This document shows positions 5,873 through 11,599 of a DNA stretch of 11,599 nucleotides, piece after piece. Made by a program: the position numbers and the translations under genes. The first letter of the stretch is position 1; every line of letters begins with the position of its first letter. The notes beneath the pieces were generated by a model. The model did not search any database. It saw only the letters and a list, made by a program, of their open reading frames with translations, and had not been told where the DNA came from. The DNA comes from Crocinitomicaceae bacterium (GTDB taxonomy: Bacteria; Bacteroidota; Bacteroidia; Flavobacteriales_D; Crocinitomicaceae): contig JAHEMP010000050.1 in NCBI GenBank assembly GCA_024643585.1, positions 1 to 11,599 of the forward strand, read 5' to 3'.

Positions 5873-7669
5873 ATGGAAATAAGAAATATAGCGATTATTG
5901 CGCACGTCGATCACGGTAAAACGACATTGGTTGACAGAATGATTGAAGCAGGAAGTGTTGTTGAAGAAAGAGAACGTCCGAAAGGCGAATTGATCATGGA
6001 CAACAACGATTTGGAAAAAGAACGTGGAATTACGATCGTATCCAAAAACGTTTCGGTTACTTATAAAGACACAAAAATCAATATCATTGACACCCCAGGT
6101 CACGCCGATTTCGGTGGTGAAGTAGAGCGAGTTTTGAACATGGCTGATGGTGTATGTCTATTGGTAGATGCTTTTGAAGGCCCAATGCCACAAACGCGTT
6201 TCGTTTTAGGGAAAGCACTATCTATGGGATTGAAACCTTTGTTGGTTATCAACAAAGTTGACAAAGAAAACTGTACGCCTGAGGAAGTTCATGAAAAAGT
6301 TTTCGATTTGATGTTTGAATTGGATGCTAGCGAAGAACAATTGGATTTTGCTACTGTTTATGGTTCAGCGAAAAACGGGTGGATGTCATTGGATTGGAAA
6401 CAACCAACCACTACCATTACGCCTCTTTTGGATACGATTCTAGAATACTTCCCAGAGAAAAAAATCGAAGAAGGTAATACACAAATGTTGATTACATCGT
6501 TGGATTTCTCAACCTACGTTGGTCGTATTGCCATTGGACGATTAAATCGCGGTGTTTTAAAAGAAAACATGCCAATTATCTTAGGAAAAAGAGACGGTGA
6601 ACAACAAAAACACAGAATCAAAGATTTGTTCATTTTTGATGGAACAGAACGTGTAAAAGTAACCGAAGTTCAGCCAGGAGATATCTGTGCAGTAACAGGG
6701 ATTGAAGGATTTGAAATTGGTGACGTTATTTGCGACGCTGAGAATCCAGAGCCATTGCCATCCATATCTATTGATGAACCTACGATGAACATGTTGTTCT
6801 CCATCAACGACTCACCTTTCTTTGGTAAAGAAGGTAAAAAAGTTACCTCTCGTCACATTTCTGAGCGATTAGAAAAAGAATTAGAGAAAAACTTGGCGAT
6901 GCGCGTAACGAACACTGACAAAGCTGACAAATGGCTGGTTGCTGGACGTGGAGTTTTGCACTTGTCGGTTTTGATCGAAACGATGCGTCGTGAAGGATAT
7001 GAGCTACAAGTTGGTCAACCACAAGTTATCATCCGTGAAATAGACGGAGTTAAATGTGAGCCAATTGAAGAATTGACAATCGATTTACCGGAAGAGTTTT
7101 CAGGAACAGCTGTTGAAGCTGTAACAAAGCGCAAAGGTGAAATGACAAACATGGAACCAAAAGGTGCGCGTATGATTATACAATTCCAAATTCCATCTCG
7201 CGGTATTATTGGATTGCGTAACTATTTGTTAACTCAAACAGCGGGTGAAGCGATTATGACTCACCGTTTCTTGAATTACCAACCGTACAAAGGAGACATC
7301 TCTGGACGTCAAAATGGTTCTTTGATTTCAATGGAACTTGGAAAATCAATTCCGTTCTCATTGAACAATTTGCAAGAAAGAGGGAAATTCTTTATCGGAC
7401 CAAACGAAGATATCTACGAAGGTCAGGTTATTGGTGAAAACTCTAGAGCAGGTGATTTGATCGTAAACGTTACCAAAATGAAGAAAATGTCAAACATGCG
7501 TTCATCGGGAGCAGATGACAAAGTTCGTTTGGCACCACCGAAAAACTTTTCGTTGGAGGAATGTTTGGAGTACATCCAAGGTGACGAATACGTGGAGGTA
7601 ACTCCAGGTAATCTTCGAATTCGTAAAATCCTTTTAACCGAAGGAGAAAGAAAAAGATCGAATAAATAA
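5873..7669 (+). CDS. typA: Ribosome-associated translational GTPase TypA/BipA
   Basis: A 598-residue member of the EF-G/LepA superfamily of translational GTPases and a full-length TypA. GTP-binding motifs: G1 AHVDHGKT (10-17), switch I GITIVSKN (52-59), G3 DTPGHADF (73-80), G4 NKVD (127-130) and G5 GSAKNGW (164-170), the last a BipA-typical form. Domain II follows from about residue 205 (ITSLDFSTYVGRIAIGRL), then EF-G-like domains III and V (SRGIIGLRNYLLTQTAGEAI) and the BipA-specific C-terminal domain, ending in RKILLTEGERKRSNK. BipA binds the 70S A site and supports 50S assembly and growth in the cold and under stress. The start at 5873 gives the family-standard N-terminus. The gene lies 24 nt after the helicase stop with no terminator between, so the two are probably one operon. 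A hairpin terminator follows. Confidence 0.97.
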   Translation: MEIRNIAIIAHVDHGKTTLVDRMIEAGSVVEERERPKGELIMDNNDLEKERGITIVSKNVSVTYKDTKINIIDTPGHADFGGEVERVLNMADGVCLLVDAFEGPMPQTRFVLGKALSMGLKPLLVINKVDKENCTPEEVHEKVFDLMFELDASEEQLDFATVYGSAKNGWMSLDWKQPTTTITPLLDTILEYFPEKKIEEGNTQMLITSLDFSTYVGRIAIGRLNRGVLKENMPIILGKRDGEQQKHRIKDLFIFDGTERVKVTEVQPGDICAVTGIEGFEIGDVICDAENPEPLPSISIDEPTMNMLFSINDSPFFGKEGKKVTSRHISERLEKELEKNLAMRVTNTDKADKWLVAGRGVLHLSVLIETMRREGYELQVGQPQVIIREIDGVKCEPIEELTIDLPEEFSGTAVEAVTKRKGEMTNMEPKGARMIIQFQIPSRGIIGLRNYLLTQTAGEAIMTHRFLNYQPYKGDISGRQNGSLISMELGKSIPFSLNNLQERGKFFIGPNEDIYEGQVIGENSRAGDLIVNVTKMKKMSNMRSSGADDKVRLAPPKNFSLEECLEYIQGDEYVEVTPGNLRIRKILLTEGERKRSNK

Positions 7670-7689
7670 CAAATACTGACAATTTGTCG

Positions 7690-7725
7690 AAATGTACCCT
7701 GATCTCGCATTGGGGTACATTTTTT
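7690..7725 (+). terminator. Intrinsic terminator after typA
   Basis: A 10-bp stem, AAATGTACCC (7690-7699) pairing with GGGTACATTT (7713-7722), with a 13-nt loop and a run of Ts through 7725. It begins 20 nt after the typA stop. It closes the helicase-typA operon and separates it from the TPR operon, which must then have its own promoter between about 7726 and 7770. Confidence 0.85.
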
Positions 7726-7771
7726 GTGTTATGTGAATAAGGATGTTGAAAACATTGTCTGCATCAACCCA

Positions 7772-7779
7772 AAAGGAGG
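7772..7779 (+). promoter_or_regulatory. Near-perfect Shine-Dalgarno (AAAGGAGG) for the mini-ORF
   Basis: AAAGGAGG is fully complementary to the bacterial 16S 3' tail (CCUCCUUU) over 8 nt. It sits 8 nt before the ATG at 7788, which is optimal spacing. It is 39 nt from the TPR protein's own ATG at 7819, too far to serve that start directly. No other gene in this window shows a comparable site, in keeping with the known rarity of Shine-Dalgarno use in Bacteroidota. Confidence 0.7.
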
Positions 7780-7787
7780 GGAATAAA

Positions 7788-7826
7788 ATGAGTAAATTTC
7801 AATTCAAATATTTGGCTTATGTTTGA
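7788..7826 (+). CDS. Putative 12-codon leader peptide overlapping the TPR gene start
   Basis: ATG at 7788 opens a 12-codon frame, MSKFQFKYLAYV, ending at TGA 7824-7826. It has the only strong Shine-Dalgarno in the window, optimally spaced. The last 8 nt overlap the beginning of the TPR gene (ATG 7819-7821, a different frame). Ribosomes terminating at 7826 would be 5 nt past that ATG, a geometry that suits termination-reinitiation. No run of a single regulatory amino acid is present, so classical attenuation is not suggested. It may be a coupling leader, a regulatory mini-ORF, or a remnant of an older start. Translation is inferred only from the Shine-Dalgarno. Confidence 0.4.
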   Translation: MSKFQFKYLAYV

Positions 7827-9222
7827 CGACGAGGATGAAGAAAACTATTTCGAAGGCGATTTATCGAAAGACATTGAGAGCTTTGAAAACTATTTGAAAG
7901 GCGGCACCATTGGTTATTACGATGTGGATCGATTAGAGGCCATGGTTGATCACTATTTAATCAGCGGTCAATACAAGAAAGGAAGAAAATGTGCGGAATA
8001 TGCGCTTACCATGTTCTCCTTTGCTCCTATTTTCAAATTGAGATTGGCTCAAGCGCTAACTGGAATGGGGAAACTCAAAGAATCCTTAAATGTTTTAGGA
8101 CAAATTGAGAAAACCATGTCTGAAGACACCGAATGGCTGTTGACGAAGGCCTCTATTTTCAGTCAATTGAAAGATTCCAAATTGGCCATTCGATTTTTTA
8201 GAGCGGCCCTTGAAAAGGCAGACAAAGAAGACAAAGACGAAATCTTTTTGGACTTGGCCATGGAATTGGAAAATGCCGGTGATTACAAAGGAGCAATCGA
8301 AGTTTTAAAGGATGCGATGAAGCACAACCCTAAAAACGAAGGAGCCATTTATGAATTAGCCTACTGCTATGATCAAATGGATGATACTGCTAACGCCATT
8401 AAAAGTTATTCTGATTTCATTGAAGAAAACCCGTATTCTTTCACATCTTGGTACAATCTTGCTAACGCCTATTCTAAAAACGAAAATTACGAGAAAGCGA
8501 TTTGGGCTTACGATTATTGTTTGTTGATCAACGAAGATTTCGGTCCAGCTTATTTTAATTTAGGAAATGCCTATTTATCGCAAGAAAAATACAAACTCGC
8601 AATCGAAAATTTCGAAAAATGCATGGAAATCGATGGAGATGACCCTGTTGCACTTTGTTATATAGGCGAGGCTTATGAGCAATTGGATCAGTTGGCATTG
8701 GCAAAAATGTTCTATCAACGATCCATGGAAATGGCTCCTCTCCTGCCCGATGCTTGGTTGGGTATGGGAATAGTTCATGACCTAGAAGGAAAAACATTTG
8801 AGGCGTTGACGTTCATCTTCAAAGCGCTAGAATTAGATGACCAAAACGCAGGGATCTATCACGTGTTGGCTGGTGCCTATGAAAAACTAGGTGAAATTGA
8901 ACTGGCGATTGAAAACTATAAAAAAGCAATCGGCTTGGATCACGAAGACGAAGAAACATTAGGTAGCCTAATTGACTTACTTTTCGATAAAGACCCAAAT
9001 GAAGCCCTAAACTTCATCTTACATTTTGAACAAAACTACGGCGATAACGAACACGTTCCATTGCACATTACAAATGTTTATTGGTGTTTGGGCAAAAAAA
9101 CCGAAGCAATGAATTACTTTCGTGCTTTCTTTCAGGAAAATCCAATATTGGCAAAAGAAATATTTGATATCAATCCAGATTTGAAAAAAGTGAGCGCATT
9201 TATCAATTTATTTGAAGCATAG
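7819..9222 (+). CDS. Tetratricopeptide-repeat scaffold protein
   Basis: A 467-residue soluble, probably cytoplasmic protein with no signal peptide or membrane segment. The N-terminus is strongly acidic (MFDDEDEENYFEGDL). The rest is a chain of about ten TPR-type helix pairs. Clear repeats include residues ~143-170 (LAMELENAGDYKGAIEVL), ~177-204, ~211-238 (WYNLANAYSKNENYEKAIWAY), ~245-272 (YFNLGNAYLSQEKYKLAIENF), ~279-306 and ~347-374 (YHVLAGAYEKLGEIELAIENY). TPRs mediate protein-protein contacts and no enzymatic motif is seen. The start at 7819 is the only ATG after the in-frame TGA at 7789-7791. The mini-ORF overlaps this start and a phosphosulfolactate synthase homologue begins 10 nt after the stop, so a coupled operon is likely. 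Partner and function are unknown. Confidence 0.9.
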   Translation: MFDDEDEENYFEGDLSKDIESFENYLKGGTIGYYDVDRLEAMVDHYLISGQYKKGRKCAEYALTMFSFAPIFKLRLAQALTGMGKLKESLNVLGQIEKTMSEDTEWLLTKASIFSQLKDSKLAIRFFRAALEKADKEDKDEIFLDLAMELENAGDYKGAIEVLKDAMKHNPKNEGAIYELAYCYDQMDDTANAIKSYSDFIEENPYSFTSWYNLANAYSKNENYEKAIWAYDYCLLINEDFGPAYFNLGNAYLSQEKYKLAIENFEKCMEIDGDDPVALCYIGEAYEQLDQLALAKMFYQRSMEMAPLLPDAWLGMGIVHDLEGKTFEALTFIFKALELDDQNAGIYHVLAGAYEKLGEIELAIENYKKAIGLDHEDEETLGSLIDLLFDKDPNEALNFILHFEQNYGDNEHVPLHITNVYWCLGKKTEAMNYFRAFFQENPILAKEIFDINPDLKKVSAFINLFEA

Positions 9223-9232
9223 ATACTTAGTT

Positions 9233-10057
9233 ATGAATTACGAACTCCCATACGTACCGCAAAGAGAAAACAAACCTAGAAACGCCGGACTCACAATGAT
9301 GATGGACAAGGGTTTAAGCCTAAGAGAAACAGAAGATTTTATTCAAGCGTCAGGTCATTTGACGGATGTAGTGAAATTTGGTTTTGGTACAGCAATGGTT
9401 ACACAAAAGCTAGAGGAAAAAATTGCTCTTTACAAGGAAGCAAATATTCGACCCTATTTTGGTGGCACCTTATTTGAAATTTTCTATGCAAGAGGGATGT
9501 ATGAAGATTTTTTGCGCTTGCTAGATAAATACAAATTGGATTTGGCGGAAGTATCGGATGGTTCAATCATAATTAACCACGACGAAAAATGTGAATTGAT
9601 TCACAAAATGTCAAAGGATAGAACCGTACTTTCAGAAGTTGGTTCCAAAGATTCTGGTATCATTATTTCTCCAGGAAAATGGATTAAAATGATGAGTACA
9701 GAATTAGAAGCTGGCTCTTGGAAAGTTATTGCCGAAGGCCGTGAAGCAGGTAATGTTGGAGTTTTCAGACCAAATGGAAATGCACATACCTTCTTAATAA
9801 ATAAAATTATTGCGAAAGTAAATCCGAACGATATTCTTTGGGAAGCGCCTATAAAAAATCAACAAGTTTGGTTTATTAAATTATTTGGAGCCAACGTTAA
9901 CCTTGGAAACATTGCACCAAATGAAATGATACCTTTAGAATGTCTTCGTTTGGGCTTACGAGGGGACACTTTCTTTGAAAATTTGCCTGCTGATTTTGCA
10001 GAACGCTTAAAACAAGTGAACGACGAGGAAGAGGTAGAAGAAGAAACCGAAGACTAG
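9233..10057 (+). CDS. Phosphosulfolactate synthase family protein (ComA-like)
   Basis: A 274-residue protein of the ComA family, TIM-barrel enzymes adding sulfite to phosphoenolpyruvate to give (2R)-phosphosulfolactate. Motifs match the bacterial branch as I remember it: GLTMMMDKGLS (19-29), VVKFGFGTA (46-54), PYFGGTLFE (74-82), AEVSDGSI (105-112), LSEVGSKD (133-140), GSWKVIAEGREAGNVG (161-176), ILWEAPIKNQQVWFI (201-215), GANVNLGNIAPNE (219-231) and LRGDTFF (242-248). In methanogens the enzyme starts coenzyme M synthesis; in Bacteroidota the product's fate is unclear, with sulfolactate or sulfonolipid metabolism as possibilities. I prefer the ATG at 9233 to 9212, because MNYELPYVPQRENKPR matches the family N-terminus and avoids overlapping the TPR gene. 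The acidic end (DEEEVEEETED) looks like an unstructured addition. The stop TAG shares its G with the next gene's GTG start. Confidence 0.87.
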   Translation: MNYELPYVPQRENKPRNAGLTMMMDKGLSLRETEDFIQASGHLTDVVKFGFGTAMVTQKLEEKIALYKEANIRPYFGGTLFEIFYARGMYEDFLRLLDKYKLDLAEVSDGSIIINHDEKCELIHKMSKDRTVLSEVGSKDSGIIISPGKWIKMMSTELEAGSWKVIAEGREAGNVGVFRPNGNAHTFLINKIIAKVNPNDILWEAPIKNQQVWFIKLFGANVNLGNIAPNEMIPLECLRLGLRGDTFFENLPADFAERLKQVNDEEEVEEETED

Positions 10058-10953
10058 TGTTTCATAAAATAGGTGAAATACAAGAACACTCTGGTGCGGT
10101 ATATGACCTTGCTTTGGACCAAAAACATATCTATTCTGCAAGCGCCGACGGCTATATTGCCAGATGGTCATTAAATACCTTAGAACAAGATAATTTTGCA
10201 ATACGGTGTACATCACCTCCCTATTCTATTTCCTTCGAATCGCTTAATCAAACTATTTGGTTCGGTCTATCCAGCGGAGACTTGCATGTAGTGAATGTTG
10301 AAACAAAAACAGAATTAAAGTTTTTCCAACAACATAAGACTGGTATTTTTAGTCTGCTCTACCTTCCCAAGAAAAATATGATGATAGCTGGTGATGCCGA
10401 TGGAAATATTTCCATTTGGGATACAAATAAATTGTCATTGCTTCTTTTCCTTCCTTTGAATTGTGGTAAAATTCGAAAAATCAAAACCAATTTTGAAAAT
10501 ACACTACTGACCATCAACTGTTTAGATGAGAAAATACGCATTTTTGAAACAGAAGGATTTAACGAAATTGCAACTTTAATAGGTCATGAAAATGGCTCCT
10601 GTTGTTCTTTCTTTAGCCCTAATCTAGAAGATAATTCCAAAATAATCTCAGGTGGAAAAGATGGTTGTATAAGAGAGTGGGAATGGTCTAAAGAAAAACT
10701 GATCAAGGCAATTCCAGCTCACAATTTTGCCCTGTATGACTTTGTTTCCTTGAATGATGGAAAAATTTTCGCTTCCGCGAGTAGAGATAAATCAATTAAG
10801 ATATGGGACACTAAAAACCTCGATTTCATTCAAAAATTGGATATAAAATCAGGTGGTCACAAACACTCCGTAAATACCTTGCTTAAAATAAACGAGCAGC
10901 GCTTTTTATCCTGTTCGGACGATAGAAAAATAATACTTTGGGAGCAAAACTAA
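10057..10953 (+). CDS. Seven-repeat WD40 beta-propeller protein, GTG start
   Basis: A 298-residue protein without signal peptide or transmembrane segment, probably cytoplasmic. Seven WD40-like repeats can be counted at about residues 9-38, 46-81, 87-122, 130-164, 170-210, 216-251 and 257-296. The clearest ends are ADGNISIWDT, KDGCIREWEW, SRDKSIKIWDT and DDRKIILWEQ. Seven repeats are enough to close one propeller with nothing left over, a fold used as a binding platform. No catalytic domain is attached. The start is GTG at 10057-10059, overlapping the preceding TAG by one base (TAGTG). No ATG upstream or near downstream would preserve the first blade, and the overlap implies translational coupling to the ComA-like gene. 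The binding partner is unknown; the TPR and ComA-like products are natural candidates. Confidence 0.88.
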   Translation: MFHKIGEIQEHSGAVYDLALDQKHIYSASADGYIARWSLNTLEQDNFAIRCTSPPYSISFESLNQTIWFGLSSGDLHVVNVETKTELKFFQQHKTGIFSLLYLPKKNMMIAGDADGNISIWDTNKLSLLLFLPLNCGKIRKIKTNFENTLLTINCLDEKIRIFETEGFNEIATLIGHENGSCCSFFSPNLEDNSKIISGGKDGCIREWEWSKEKLIKAIPAHNFALYDFVSLNDGKIFASASRDKSIKIWDTKNLDFIQKLDIKSGGHKHSVNTLLKINEQRFLSCSDDRKIILWEQN

Positions 10954-11041
10954 TTTTTGGTTCGATTAATGTTATGTTTTACATTAGGTTAAGAATTTTT
11001 AATTTACGTCCTTCAAAAGTCTTTAAATTGTAAAAGTTTCT

Positions 11042-11539
11042 ATGAAAAATGCAGTTTTACTAATTTGTTTATTTGCAAGCTACTTTGCTCTCGCCCAAAA
11101 CCCACAAGGTTTTGATAAAATGGCGAAAGAAATGGCTGGAAAAAAATCACAAGTGACTACCATGACTGAAGTTTTAAAAAAGCAAAGTTCAGTAATAGTA
11201 CTTGATAGTCGTGAACTTAAGGAATATGAAATTAGTCATCTTCCTCGAGCAATTTGGGTCGGATATGAAAAGTTAGATTGGACAAAACTTAATCAAATCA
11301 ATAAAAGTTCAACTATTGTTGTGTATTGCTCCGTAGGTTATCGAAGTGGAGAATTGGCCGCAACTTTAACCAAAAAGGGATTTAAAAACGTTAAAAATTT
11401 GTACGGAGGCTTATTCAATTGGGCGAACAATGGGGGTGAAATCTTGGATATGGAAAATAAATCGACAAACAAAGTTCATGGGTACGATAAAAATTGGAGC
11501 AAATGGCTAAACCCCAATAGAGTTACAATAGTTTTATAA
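11042..11539 (+). CDS. Exported single-domain rhodanese-like protein
   Basis: A 165-residue protein. A signal peptide covers residues 1-18 (hydrophobic LLICLFASYFALA) with a probable signal peptidase I cut at ALA|QN; Cys9 is too early and lacks a lipobox context, so it is probably not a lipoprotein. A rhodanese domain follows (~35-135): VIVLDSRELKEYEISHLPRA, then the active-site loop C96-SVGYR-S102 in VVYCSVGYRSG, then GFKNVKNLYGGLFNW. The catalytic cysteine is intact, so sulfur transfer via a persulfide is chemically possible. The six-residue loop is the usual size for sulfur-handling rather than phosphatase members. The C-terminal tail (VHGYDKNWSKWLNP) resembles other Bacteroidota exported rhodaneses. 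The substrate is unknown. It lies 88 nt after the WD40 gene and may be transcribed separately. Confidence 0.9.
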   Translation: MKNAVLLICLFASYFALAQNPQGFDKMAKEMAGKKSQVTTMTEVLKKQSSVIVLDSRELKEYEISHLPRAIWVGYEKLDWTKLNQINKSSTIVVYCSVGYRSGELAATLTKKGFKNVKNLYGGLFNWANNGGEILDMENKSTNKVHGYDKNWSKWLNPNRVTIVL

Positions 11540-11599
11540 CTAAAAATAACCTTGTAACCAATACATTATGTAACCTATCCATTCTTTGGTAAGTGATTC

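Noticed and set aside
9212..9232. Upstream ATG at 9212 as start of the ComA-like gene
   Set aside because: It would add MKHRYLV and overlap the TPR gene by 11 nt; the family N-terminus as I know it begins at the ATG at 9233.
10967..10986. TAATGT/ACATTA hairpin after the WD40 gene
   Set aside because: It is a 6-bp AT-rich stem without a following T-run and is likely chance; no terminator is called there.
1..11599. CRISPR arrays, tRNA or rRNA genes, insertion sequences, phage or toxin-antitoxin genes
   Set aside because: Looked for and not seen; the only clear direct repeats are the protein-level ones inside the helicase gene.

Overview
The window is about 11.6 kb of AT-rich, densely coding chromosomal DNA. 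It looks like a member of the Bacteroidota, most likely Flavobacteriales and possibly close to the Fluviicola/Crocinitomicaceae group; that placement is inference from gene content and style. Supporting signs are TAnnTTTG-type -7 promoter elements, starts that mostly lack Shine-Dalgarno sequences, a PorT-like outer-membrane barrel, secreted proteins with Ala-Gln or Gly-Gln signal peptidase sites, and a bacterial phosphosulfolactate synthase homologue of the kind common in this phylum. I see no mobile element, CRISPR array, tRNA, rRNA or phage gene.

Layout. (1) Positions 1-1227, + strand: the 3' end of a thioredoxin-fold protein without CxxC, then a small membrane protein 16 nt later. (2) 1351-2040, +: an AqpZ-type aquaporin, closed by a perfect 20-bp hairpin that can terminate in both directions. 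(3) 2109-3460, - strand: a compact rhomboid protease, and upstream of it a secreted outer-membrane beta-barrel protein. (4) 3461-3817: a 357-bp divergent intergenic region with one good promoter facing each way. (5) 3818-7669, +: a DeaD/CsdA-like DEAD-box RNA helicase with Arg/Gly/Glu-rich low-complexity segments, then the ribosome-associated GTPase TypA/BipA 24 nt later, closed by a terminator. (6) 7772-10953, +: a tightly packed unit of an SD-led 12-codon mini-ORF overlapping the start of a TPR protein, the TPR protein, a ComA-family phosphosulfolactate synthase, and a seven-repeat WD40 protein that starts at GTG inside the sequence TAGTG. (7) 11042-11539, +: an exported single-domain rhodanese.

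How the genes work together. The helicase and TypA plausibly form a ribosome-assembly and low-temperature translation module. The TPR, ComA-like and WD40 genes are probably translationally coupled, so the two repeat-scaffold proteins may act with, or regulate, an enzyme that would add sulfite to phosphoenolpyruvate. This is the least understood part of the window. The mini-ORF with a near-ideal Shine-Dalgarno, in a lineage that rarely uses one, is the most unusual regulatory signal. Most of the rest is ordinary housekeeping or conserved accessory content.
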